The position numbers and the translations under genes were made by a program. A stretch of 42,860 bases of DNA from contig CAZNZD010000008.1 of NCBI GenBank assembly GCA_964577435.1, positions 1 through 42,860 on the forward strand, in the 5' to 3' direction. The stretch comes from MWDF01 sp964577435. Lineage in GTDB: Bacteria; Bacillota; DTU025; MWDF01. Of this stretch, positions 36,026 to 42,860 are shown in pieces (position 1 is the stretch's first letter; each line of letters opens with the position of its first letter). The notes below the pieces were generated by a model. The model saw only the letters and a list, made by a program, of their open reading frames with translations. It had not been told where the DNA came from and searched no databases.

Positions 36026-36967
36026 ATGGACAGGTCGGGACTGATCGCGGCCATGGCCTCCAAGTACGGCTGGAAGGTCCATGGGACTGCGGCGATAGGG
36101 GAGCTCGACGGCTATTGGTTCTCGGTATCCCAGGCCCAGAAGGGGGCCCATGTCTTCATCTTCACCTCAGTCTCCGGCCTCAGGGCGTTCGAATCCACGA
36201 GGCTGAAGTCCGTCCTCGAAGAAAGGGGCGCGGACTTGGGCATCATCGAGGTAGGCAGCAACGGCAACTCCATATGGCTGAAGCTAAGGGGCAGAGGCAA
36301 GCAGGAAGAGGTCGAGGAGATCGCAGAGACGTCCCTAAGGGCGCTTTCCAGGGAGCTTTCATACATGGGGCTTAAACCGGGCTGCAACTTCTGCGACTCT
36401 GAGGGCCCGCTGAAACCCTATATGGTGGGAGGCACGGCGGTGGAAATCTGCGACAGCTGCGCGGCAAGGCTCCTTACGCTCGAAAGGGAGGGCGTTACCG
36501 AACAGAAGGGAAGAGGCGGCAGCTACCTGACAGGAGCGCTCGGTGCCGCCTCCGGCGCCGTGATAGGCGCGATACTCTGGATCTTGGTCGCAAGGCTCGG
36601 GTTCGTGTCTTCCCTTGTGGGCCTCGTCATGGCACTCCTGGCGAAGACGGGCTATGAGATGCTGAATGGCAGGAAGGGCAGGGGCAAGGCCGCAATCATC
36701 GCGGTGATGGTCTTCCTTGGAGTAGTAGGGGCAGTGTTCACATTCTACCCGATAGAGCTTAGGGAGGCTCTGGGACCCGAGCTTCCGCTCTCGTTCTGGC
36801 TTCAGACGGTGCTAGTCGGGTTCGTAAGCGACAGCGAGCTCTTCTGGCTCATCATGAAGGACCTCGGAATAGGCCTCCTCTTCGCCCTTCTGGGAAGCTA
36901 CGGTATAGTATCCGGTGTGCTGAAGGAGGCCAGCGCGGCCAGTAAGGGCATGACGGAGATACTCTAG
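36026..36967 (+). CDS. Membrane protein with N-terminal domain and zinc ribbon, unknown function
   Basis: I do not recognise the family. The 313-aa protein has a soluble N-terminal domain (about 1-115) of mixed alpha/beta character, then two CxxC pairs, C120/C123 and C142/C145, a likely zinc ribbon. The C-terminal half has about four membrane helices (about 168-195, 197-212, 222-245, 255-310), so the N-terminal half is probably cytoplasmic or surface-facing. ATG at 36026 has AGGAGGT (36010-36016). It follows tgt by 58 nt and is probably last in the transcript. The overall layout suggests a regulatory or sensor-like role, but this is a guess. Confidence 0.78.
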   Translation: MDRSGLIAAMASKYGWKVHGTAAIGELDGYWFSVSQAQKGAHVFIFTSVSGLRAFESTRLKSVLEERGADLGIIEVGSNGNSIWLKLRGRGKQEEVEEIAETSLRALSRELSYMGLKPGCNFCDSEGPLKPYMVGGTAVEICDSCAARLLTLEREGVTEQKGRGGSYLTGALGAASGAVIGAILWILVARLGFVSSLVGLVMALLAKTGYEMLNGRKGRGKAAIIAVMVFLGVVGAVFTFYPIELREALGPELPLSFWLQTVLVGFVSDSELFWLIMKDLGIGLLFALLGSYGIVSGVLKEASAASKGMTEIL

Positions 36968-37031
36968 CCCTGCTTGGACGTTTCCGATATGATGGCTCCC
37001 GAGCCATACGATTCGGCAGCGGAAGCGGATA

Positions 37032-37060
37032 TTGTTAATCTGACCCGCGTGCCTTAAAAT
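37032..37060 (+). promoter_or_regulatory. Promoter of yajC-sec operon
   Basis: TTGTTA (37032-37037) and TAAAAT (37055-37060) are 17 nt apart. The -35 matches 4 of 6 consensus bases and the -10 matches 5. It lies 39 nt before yajC in a 131-nt spacer that also holds an imperfect hairpin at about 36984-37015. Confidence 0.65.
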
Positions 37061-37098
37061 GTAGGAGTTAGGTCAAAAAACACATTGGAGGTAATCAA

Positions 37099-37425
37099 AT
37101 GCCAACAACAGGGACCGGCAGCTCGGCATTCCTTATCATTTGGGTCGTGGCGCTTTTCGCGATGATGTATTTCCTTACGATAAGGCCCCAGCAGCAACAG
37201 AAGAAGAAGCGCGAGGCCATGATGGCGTCGCTTAGGAAAGACAACAGGATAGTGACGATCGGCGGCCTCAGGGCCGTGATAGTCGACGTCAAGGAAGACG
37301 ACCTTATAATCAACATCGCCGAGGACAGCTCGCAGGAGTATCTCTGCCGCATAAAGAAGTGGGGCGTAAATGCCGTGGAAGGCAAGCCCGAGTTCGCAGA
37401 GAAGCCCGCGGAGAAGAAGTCCTGA
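37099..37425 (+). CDS. yajC: Sec translocase accessory subunit YajC
   Basis: YajC is a small membrane protein associated with SecDF. The 108-aa product has one N-terminal helix (about 8-27) followed by the family motif IRPQQQQKKKREAMMASL, and a soluble KGDRIVT-like stretch, here RKDNRIVTIGGL. A Lys/Glu-rich tail ends the protein. The start has TTGGAGGT (37085-37092). It heads the run with secD and secF, separated from them by two other genes. Confidence 0.94.
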   Translation: MPTTGTGSSAFLIIWVVALFAMMYFLTIRPQQQQKKKREAMMASLRKDNRIVTIGGLRAVIVDVKEDDLIINIAEDSSQEYLCRIKKWGVNAVEGKPEFAEKPAEKKS

Positions 37426-37456
37426 GGGACCTGGTAACAAAGGGGAGGATCCTCTT

Positions 37457-38233
37457 ATGATCAAGAGACTGTCGATTCTGGCAGTTCTTATTGTCCTTCT
37501 ATCGGTTGCGGCGGCTCCCGGAGTAGGTGCCAACACCGCCGCCGAGACTGCCGCTGTCGCCTATGTGACGGCATTCCAGAAGGGCAGCTGGGCGGAGGCG
37601 AAGATGCTGGCCTCTGATGTGGCCTTAAGCTTCGTCGAGTTCGTGGAGGCCAAGAAGGGCAGCACCGACGGCTTCAAGTCCATAGAGAAGGTCGAATCCG
37701 TGCAGACGGGCGACAGCATCAGGGTGAAGGTCTATTACGTAAACGGCGCCGGCAGGCTGGTGCCGAGGTACGTGAAGGTCAGAAGCGTGAGCGTCGGCAA
37801 GAACGCGGTGGTAGACGACAGGCTTGTCGGCAGCGACTGGATCTCGAACAGCTACACGAAGGCCTTCTTCAAGACCCCGGAGACCATCGAGGGCATAACG
37901 GTGAGCATACAGGGCTTCCTCACGATCGGAGACGAGGTCAAGTACGACCTTTCTGTGACGAACGCGAGCAAGCTGGACAGGTATGTGATGCCGATGCAGG
38001 AGAGCTACTGCGTGGTCGAGATAGACGGCACATTCAAGAAGCGCTATTACTCGATAATCCCCGATGTCGTGACCGACGGAGTAGTGAAGGCGGGCGAGAC
38101 GGTAAGAAGCTTCGCGATCATGCCGTTCTGGCAGAAGGACCCGGCCGTCGCCGGCCTTAAGGCCGAGAAGGTGAGCTGGATATTCTTCCTGCCTTTCGGA
38201 CCTTTGGAGCAGTTCGCGCTGGAATATATGTGA
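37457..38233 (+). CDS. Secreted protein with NTF2-like N-terminal part, unknown function
   Basis: Not a family I can name. The 258-aa product has a signal peptide (about 1-25, cleavage near VGANT) and no lipobox. The N-terminal half, from AAVAYVTAFQKGSWAEA, has the look of a DUF4878/NTF2-like cone fold. The C-terminal half (about 135-258) is beta-rich with a VSIQGFLTIGDEVKYDLSV segment, like domains that measure extracytoplasmic ligand. ATG at 37457 with GGGGAGGAT (37442-37450). It is placed between yajC and the HD gene, and a terminator follows. Confidence 0.75.
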   Translation: MIKRLSILAVLIVLLSVAAAPGVGANTAAETAAVAYVTAFQKGSWAEAKMLASDVALSFVEFVEAKKGSTDGFKSIEKVESVQTGDSIRVKVYYVNGAGRLVPRYVKVRSVSVGKNAVVDDRLVGSDWISNSYTKAFFKTPETIEGITVSIQGFLTIGDEVKYDLSVTNASKLDRYVMPMQESYCVVEIDGTFKKRYYSIIPDVVTDGVVKAGETVRSFAIMPFWQKDPAVAGLKAEKVSWIFFLPFGPLEQFALEYM

Positions 38234-38251
38234 CGATGGGCCAATAGGAAG

Positions 38252-38285
38252 GCCGCGCCCGTCAGACGGTGCGCGGCTTTAATCA
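38252..38285 (+). terminator. Terminator-like hairpin before the HD gene
   Basis: GCCGCGC (38252-38258) pairs with GCGCGGC (38271-38277). An inner CCGT/ACGG stem (38259-38262/38266-38269) has a CAG loop, with one bulged T. A short tract TTTAAT follows. It may partly separate the secreted protein from the HD-secDF genes. Confidence 0.55.
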
Positions 38286-38301
38286 TGCGGAGGTGGAGGC
38301 G

Positions 38302-38976
38302 TTGGAGTTCAAGCACGTAGTGCTGAGAGACGTAAGGGAAAACCCCGTCATAATGGCCTTTCTGAACAGGGGCTCTAAGAACCTGAAGGCCATGGGCTAC
38401 ACCGAGCACGGTTTAAGGCACGCGAAGCTAGTGTCCGACATCGCCGAGAACGTGATGAAGAGGCTGGGCTTCACCCAGAGGGACGCCGAGCTAGCCGCCA
38501 TCGCAGGATACATTCACGACATAGGTAACAGCGTGAACAGGGAGCACCATGGCCTCCTAAGCGCGACGCTCTCGGCCCCTGCGCTTATCAACATGGGCAT
38601 GGATCCAGATGAGGTCGCAATCATCGTATCCGCCGTAGGCAATCACGAGGAGGAGATCGGTCACGCTGTCAACAATATCGCGGCCGCCATCATCCTCGCC
38701 GACAAGACGGACGTCCACAGGACCAGGGTGCAGGTGAAGCCGCAGGACCCGGAGTTCGACATACACGACAGGGTCTGCTACAGCGTGACCAACTCGTTTC
38801 TGGACGTGGACGGGGCCAACAAGAGGATAACCCTTAACCTCATAATCGACACGGACGTGACCTCGGTCATGGAGTATTTCGAGCTATTCATGACGAGGAT
38901 GACCATAAGCCGCAAGGCCGCGGCATTCCTCGGGTGCGAGTTCTCGATAGTGGTCAACGGGACCAGGTTCCTATAA
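38302..38976 (+). CDS. HD-domain phosphohydrolase
   Basis: Cytoplasmic 224-aa HD protein. Metal ligands are H40 (HGLRHA) and H72-D73 (GYIHDIGN), with a later NHEEEIG and DKTDVHRTR segment typical of the HDIG subgroup. The C-terminal quarter is a short beta-alpha extension. The start is TTG at 38302 with GGAGGTGG (38289-38296). An HD gene commonly precedes secD in Bacillota, but the substrate is unknown; a nucleotide is most likely by family. Confidence 0.86.
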   Translation: MEFKHVVLRDVRENPVIMAFLNRGSKNLKAMGYTEHGLRHAKLVSDIAENVMKRLGFTQRDAELAAIAGYIHDIGNSVNREHHGLLSATLSAPALINMGMDPDEVAIIVSAVGNHEEEIGHAVNNIAAAIILADKTDVHRTRVQVKPQDPEFDIHDRVCYSVTNSFLDVDGANKRITLNLIIDTDVTSVMEYFELFMTRMTISRKAAAFLGCEFSIVVNGTRFL

Positions 38977-39041
38977 AGAGATTTGCCGGATGGCAGGAAG
39001 CGTTCCGGCCGCAAGCATTCTATCGGAAGCGAGGTAAGCCA

Positions 39042-40289
39042 ATGAACCGCAGCAAGCTTTTCAACGCCCTGGTCATTCTCATCGTAATCGCCGTAACAGG
39101 CGGCTACATACTTCTTTCAGCCAGGGCAAGGCTTAATGAGACTGACGGCAAGAGCTGGGTCAAGCTGGGAATGGACCTCCAGGGTGGCGTGATGCTGGTA
39201 TTGGAAGTCCAGGATACGGACCAGGGGGAAATCGACGCGCAGGTCGTCGAGGACACAAGGGCGGCCATGGAGAAGAGAATAGACTCATTGGGCGTCATCG
39301 AGCCGGTAATAGAGAAGATGAGCGGAGAGAACTGGAGGCGCATAACGGTCTCGCTCCCCGGCGTCACAAGCCTTGAGCAGGCGCTTGACGTAGTGGGAAG
39401 GCAGGGCCTGCTGGAATTCAGGCTGAACGGGCAGTCGATAATGTCTGGCCCGACGATACTGGCGAAGGCCACCCCAGGCTACTCCAGCAACAACAACAAG
39501 CCAGCAGTGCACCTCGAGCTTTCGTCCGAGTATACGACGAAGTTCGCGAACATAACAAGGAACAACGTGGGGCAGAACATAAGCATAATGCTAGACGGCC
39601 AGGAGGTCGTAAGCGGCATAATCAACAGCGAGATACCAAACGGCAAGGCTGAGATAAGCGGCGGGGACATCACGATAGAATCGGCGACATCCATCGCGGC
39701 CATCCTCAGAGGAGGCGTGCTTCCCGCCCCCGTGGAGCACAAGGAGACCCGCTTCGTGGACCCGACGCTGGGCGCAGACATGGCCAACAGCAGCCTCGTC
39801 GCAGGCGCCGTCGGAATGGCCCTAATATTCCTGTACATGATAGTCATCTACAGGCTGCCGGGGCTTCTGGCGGGAATCGCGCTCTGCATCTATGCCGGCA
39901 TAGTGCTAGCAGTGTTCATGGCGATAAACGGGACGCTGAGCCTTGCAGGCATCGCAGGCTTCATACTGTCCACAGGTATGGCTGTTGACGCGAACGTGAT
40001 AATCTTCGAGCGAATAAAAGACGAGCTCAGAGCAGGAAAGAGCATAAGGGCGTCAATCGATGCGGGCTTCCACAAGGCGATGACCGCAATCATAGACGGC
40101 AACGCGACCACCATCATAACCGCGATGATCCTGTTCTACTTCGGATCCGGCAGGGTCCAGGGCTTCGCGGTCACACTCATCATAGGCGTGCTCGCCAGCA
40201 TGTTCACGGCGGTAGTGCTGACAAGGCTGCTGCTGTCCCTGGTCGTGACGCCCGGCATGGGCATAAAATTCTTCGGGGTCAGGAGGTAG
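39042..40289 (+). CDS. secD: Protein translocase subunit SecD
   Basis: SecD pulls exported proteins across the membrane using proton motive force. The 415-aa protein has TM1 (about 5-25), LGMDLQGG at about 42-49, the P1 region (about 50-220), and five C-terminal helices including the GFILSTGMAVDANVIIFERIKDE signature (key part TGMAVDANVIIFER). It is shorter than the 615-aa E. coli form, as usual for Bacillota. The ATG at 39042 follows GAGGTAAG. The longer reading back to 38934 overlaps the HD gene and is rejected. Confidence 0.97.
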   Translation: MNRSKLFNALVILIVIAVTGGYILLSARARLNETDGKSWVKLGMDLQGGVMLVLEVQDTDQGEIDAQVVEDTRAAMEKRIDSLGVIEPVIEKMSGENWRRITVSLPGVTSLEQALDVVGRQGLLEFRLNGQSIMSGPTILAKATPGYSSNNNKPAVHLELSSEYTTKFANITRNNVGQNISIMLDGQEVVSGIINSEIPNGKAEISGGDITIESATSIAAILRGGVLPAPVEHKETRFVDPTLGADMANSSLVAGAVGMALIFLYMIVIYRLPGLLAGIALCIYAGIVLAVFMAINGTLSLAGIAGFILSTGMAVDANVIIFERIKDELRAGKSIRASIDAGFHKAMTAIIDGNATTIITAMILFYFGSGRVQGFAVTLIIGVLASMFTAVVLTRLLLSLVVTPGMGIKFFGVRR

Positions 40290-40293
40290 GGGC

Positions 40294-41184
40294 ATGAAGA
40301 ACTTCAGCTTCATCAAGACAAGGAAGATCTGGTATGCGCTCACGCTGATCCTGATGGTCGGCGGCACGATAGGCATGCTTACCGCAGGGCTTAACCTTGG
40401 AATTGACTTTACATCGGGGACCCTGTTCTGGCTAGAGTTCTCGGAGCCGGCAGACCCGGCGGGCATCAGCGAGGCGATAAACGTGCCGGATCTGGCGGGG
40501 CTTAACCTTGGCAAGGGCATGGTGCAGCGAGTCGGCGACAACGAGTTCACCCTAAGGGTGCCGAGCCTCGATTCTGACAGCCAGCAGGCGGTCATCGATG
40601 CAGTACAGGTTAAGTACCCTACAGCAGTAAGCCACGGCATAGACCAGGTGGACCCCAGAATCGGAAGCGAGCTCACCAAGGTGGCGATAGAATCAGTCAT
40701 AATAGCCTCCATAGGCATACTCATCTACATAGCGCTCAGGTTCGAATACAGGTTCGCCGCGGTATCCGTGGCGACGCTCATCGCAGGCGTGCTCATGACA
40801 ATAGGAGTGTTCGTCGTAACAAGGCAGGAGGTCAACTCGGCCTTCATCGCGGGCATGCTCACCCTGGTGGGCTACTGCGTGAACAATACCATCATCGTAT
40901 TCGACCGGATAAGGGAGAACCTAAGGAGCACCAAGAAGGAAGACCTCGCCGGCATGACCGACAGGAGCATCAAGGAGATGCTCGGGCGCACCATGCACAC
41001 GACGATAACGACCCTCATCGGAGTCCTTGCCCTGTTCATCTTCGGCTCGGCAACGATAAGGGACTTCACGCTGGCGCTTCTCGCCGGCCTCATCATCGGC
41101 GTGTACCTGTCGCTTTTCGTCGCAGGACCGCTCTGGTACGACTGGAGAAGGCTTGCGGGAGAGAACAAGCCGAAGGTCAAGTAG
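40294..41184 (+). CDS. secF: Protein translocase subunit SecF
   Basis: Partner of SecD, 296 aa. It has TM1 (about 12-32), the family motif LGIDFTSGT (about 36-44), where GIDFTGG is commoner, and the C-terminal five-helix bundle with VNNTIIVFDRIREN and RTMHTTITTL. It starts 4 nt after secD. A hairpin at 41198-41228 follows. Confidence 0.97.
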   Translation: MKNFSFIKTRKIWYALTLILMVGGTIGMLTAGLNLGIDFTSGTLFWLEFSEPADPAGISEAINVPDLAGLNLGKGMVQRVGDNEFTLRVPSLDSDSQQAVIDAVQVKYPTAVSHGIDQVDPRIGSELTKVAIESVIIASIGILIYIALRFEYRFAAVSVATLIAGVLMTIGVFVVTRQEVNSAFIAGMLTLVGYCVNNTIIVFDRIRENLRSTKKEDLAGMTDRSIKEMLGRTMHTTITTLIGVLALFIFGSATIRDFTLALLAGLIIGVYLSLFVAGPLWYDWRRLAGENKPKVK

Positions 41185-41197
41185 AAACGAATAACGA

Positions 41198-41232
41198 CAA
41201 GAAGCGGGAGCAGGACTTCCGCTTCTTGATTT
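41198..41232 (+). terminator. Terminator-like hairpin after secF
   Basis: CAAGAAGCGG (41198-41207) pairs perfectly with CCGCTTCTTG (41219-41228) around an 11-nt loop, followed by ATTTCC. The T tract is short, so termination may be partial. Confidence 0.55.
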
Positions 41233-41244
41233 CCGGAGGGTCAG

Positions 41245-41991
41245 TTGGCTGAGTACTTCAGGGAGGTCTCTTGGCAGGGAAGGCGCTTCTCGGTTCGCTG
41301 CGCAAGGAAGAGGGCGAAATGCTTAAGGCTCAGGGTCCTTTCAGGGGCAAGGGTCAGGCTGACGGTGCCATACTGGACCGACGAGCAGGCTGCAGCCAGG
41401 TTCCTCGCCTCCAAGGCCGAATGGATAGCAAAGGCATGCGACAGGATGAGAAGTGCGCCGGAAGACGGAAGGATGTCTGTAGGCGATGACGGATTGCCCT
41501 CTAGGGTGAGGCTTCGCGGAAGCTGGGCGGAAGTGCGGATTGACCCCGCCTTAAAGGAAGTCCGCGCAGACGGGACCTGCATCATCCTCGGCACTTCGGG
41601 CTGCACCGGGGCGGCAGGCGCGGTATCAAGGCTCATATCATGGCTTAAGGCGGAGGCCAAGTCGGACTTCGAGGGGCTCTGCGACGGATACGGGCATCTC
41701 CTGGCCGCAATGGGCTCGCCAAGGCCGGCGATTACCGTCAGGGACATGCGCTCGCTGTGGGGAAGCTGCAGGCCTATGAAGGGAAGCATAACCTTGAACC
41801 TGAGGCTCGTCCATGAAGACCCGGAGTTTACCGGGTATGTGGTGCTACATGAGATAGCGCACCTTCGGCATCCTGGGCATGGATCGGGCTTCGCCTCCTT
41901 CATGGATGCGAACATGTCCGACTGGAGGGCAAGAAGGAAGCTCGTCCGCGTGCCGGCCGTAGACGCCGGGCAGGAAACGGATAATATGTAA
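41245..41991 (+). CDS. YgjP/DUF45-type metallopeptidase
   Basis: 248-aa protein of the YgjP-like (M48-related, DUF45) family. The zinc site is HEIAH (H202, E203, H206) with a third ligand in RHPGHGSGF, and the preceding RSLWGSCRPMKGSITLNLRL stretch (key part WGSC) is diagnostic. The N-terminal part (about 1-90) is basic. The start is TTG at 41245 with GGAGGGTC (41234-41241). Members are broadly conserved near translation or repair genes but the substrate is unknown. Confidence 0.9.
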   Translation: MAEYFREVSWQGRRFSVRCARKRAKCLRLRVLSGARVRLTVPYWTDEQAAARFLASKAEWIAKACDRMRSAPEDGRMSVGDDGLPSRVRLRGSWAEVRIDPALKEVRADGTCIILGTSGCTGAAGAVSRLISWLKAEAKSDFEGLCDGYGHLLAAMGSPRPAITVRDMRSLWGSCRPMKGSITLNLRLVHEDPEFTGYVVLHEIAHLRHPGHGSGFASFMDANMSDWRARRKLVRVPAVDAGQETDNM

Positions 41992-42052
41992 ACGGGCTGC
42001 CCGACTGTGATATATTTGTAATGTTAGACATCTACAGCAAAGGCGGACGGGC

Positions 42053-42454
42053 ATGGAGGGAAAGGGACCGAAGAGCATCGACGAGTACATATCGGGCTAT
42101 TCGGGCGATCTGGCCGAAAGGCTCATGAAGCTGCGGCTGTGCATAAGGGAAGCGGTGCCGGAGGCGCAGGAGAAGATGAGCTGGCAGATGCCGACCTTCT
42201 ACCTGCACGGGAACCTTGTGCATTTCGCAGCCCAGAAAAATCATATCGGGTTCTATCCTGCACCCAGCGCCATAGAGCGCTTCGCAGCCGAGCTTAAGGC
42301 CTATAAGAGCTCAAAAGGCGCGGTGCAGTTTCCGATGGACAGGCCGATACCATTCGAACTCGTGGCGAAGATGGCGAAGTTCAGGGCGGAAGAGAACGTC
42401 TCAAATCACGAGGCAGGAGTGACCGGGAAGAAGAATCAGGGCTTGAAGCCTTAA
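42053..42454 (+). CDS. DUF1801 (YdhG-like) protein
   Basis: 133-aa protein of the DUF1801 family. It begins with SIDEYISGYSGDL and has the family's VPEAQEKMSWQMPTF and HIGFYP segments, followed by a KGAVQFPMDRPIP stretch and a basic tail. The start ATG at 42053 has only a weak ribosome site. Its role is not established; it is a small cytoplasmic protein with a frataxin-like predicted fold. Confidence 0.87.
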   Translation: MEGKGPKSIDEYISGYSGDLAERLMKLRLCIREAVPEAQEKMSWQMPTFYLHGNLVHFAAQKNHIGFYPAPSAIERFAAELKAYKSSKGAVQFPMDRPIPFELVAKMAKFRAEENVSNHEAGVTGKKNQGLKP

Positions 42455-42473
42455 GGAAGATAAGAGGGGGAGC

Positions 42474-42860
42474 ATGGCAAGGGCGAGGAAAAGGTGGGAG
42501 CTCAGAAACGAGCTTGACGTCGCGCAGCGAAAGGAGCATGCGCGCCTTTTCGGCGTATCGGAAACCATGGCAGGCCTTCTCTACAACAGGGGCATAACCG
42601 ACGCGGAGAACGCCCGCACATTCCTTAACCCCACATTGGAGCAGATAACGGACTTCATGGAGCTGCCTGACATGAAGAAGGCGGCGACAAGGATTCTTAA
42701 GGCCATATACGCCCACGAGAAGATCATGGTCTACGGCGACTACGACGTTGACGGCATAACCGCCACCGCCACCGTGGTGAGGTGCCTGACCGAGCACGGG
42801 GCGGACGTCCAGTCCTACATACCCAAGCGTCTTGAGGAAGGCTACGGCATCAACATCGAG
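42474..42860 (+). CDS. recJ: Single-stranded-DNA exonuclease RecJ, N-terminal part
   Basis: The first 129 codons run off the window. RecJ degrades single-stranded DNA 5' to 3' in recombination and repair. The N-terminus has the AGLLYNRGI segment and LNPTLEQITD, and the catalytic DHH-family motif I, VYGDYDVDGITATA (about residues 86-99), with metal-binding aspartates. ATG at 42474 has GAGGGGG just upstream. secDF followed by recJ is a normal Bacillota order; here YgjP and DUF1801 genes intervene. Confidence 0.95.
   Translation, partial: MARARKRWELRNELDVAQRKEHARLFGVSETMAGLLYNRGITDAENARTFLNPTLEQITDFMELPDMKKAATRILKAIYAHEKIMVYGDYDVDGITATATVVRCLTEHGADVQSYIPKRLEEGYGINIE

Noticed and set aside
36992..37007. 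ATGGCT/AGCCAT hairpin as terminator after the zinc-ribbon membrane gene
   Set aside because: The stem is short and not followed by Ts; function cannot be argued.

Overview
The window is about 43 kb of a GC-rich, gene-dense bacterial chromosome. It carries 42 protein genes plus a partial recJ at the right edge and the 3' half of a tRNA gene at the left edge. All genes except rpsT lie on the + strand. Most are joined by ATGA/TTGA stop-start overlaps or very short spacers. The backbone order is leuS, comEA, comEC, holA, rpsT (reversed), lepA, hemW, hrcA, dnaJ, prmA, rsmE, mtaB, HIT, rpsU, nfeD, floA, phoH, pgpH, ybeY, cdd, era, then queA, tgt, yajC, secD, secF, recJ. It strongly resembles the conserved arrangement of Bacillota. 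T-box control, a CIRCE element and FloA/NfeD agree with a monoderm, Bacillota-like organism. Two things are less usual: hrcA is followed directly by dnaJ with no grpE or dnaK (an arrangement also seen in Actinomycetota), and the yqfC/yqfD sporulation genes are missing between floA and phoH. Arg is often AGG and Ile often ATA despite the high GC. I cannot name the species.

Layout. 1-130: 3' half of tRNA-Ala(GGC), then only about 20 nt later a complete T-box antiterminator/terminator in front of leuS. 149-5890: leuS, a terminator, then the comEA-comEC DNA-uptake pair. 5859-11282: an inserted four-gene module made of a UgpB-like binding protein, a secreted PHP-domain hydrolase and two UgpA/UgpE-like permeases, with its own promoter and no ATPase gene. 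11288-14687: holA and rpsT converge on a shared terminator; lepA is divergent from rpsT. 14684-19850: hemW, then the CIRCE-controlled hrcA-dnaJ-prmA-rsmE operon. 19869-22362: thioredoxin and three tandem paralogous lipoproteins of unknown function. 22508-24674: queT, mtaB, HIT. 24779-25100: rpsU as a single-gene unit. 25163-36967: a long run from nfeD/floA through phoH, pgpH, ybeY, cdd, era, queA and tgt to a membrane protein. 37032-41184: yajC, a secreted unknown, an HD hydrolase, secD and secF. 41245-42860: YgjP-like peptidase, a DUF1801 protein and the start of recJ.

How it works together. Most genes are housekeeping: translation and tRNA modification (leuS, lepA, rpsT, rpsU, prmA, rsmE, mtaB, ybeY, era, queA, tgt), DNA uptake and replication (comEA, comEC, holA, recJ), protein folding (hrcA, dnaJ), secretion (yajC, secD, secF) and membrane organisation (nfeD, floA). 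queT, queA and tgt together suggest queuosine formation from imported precursor. The most unusual parts are the tRNA/T-box junction, the secreted PHP hydrolase with its transporter, the lipoprotein triplet, and phoH, which seems to lack any ordinary start codon. No CRISPR array, insertion sequence or prophage gene was seen. No non-coding stretch exceeds 300 bases; the longest, 24675-24891, holds the rpsU promoter.
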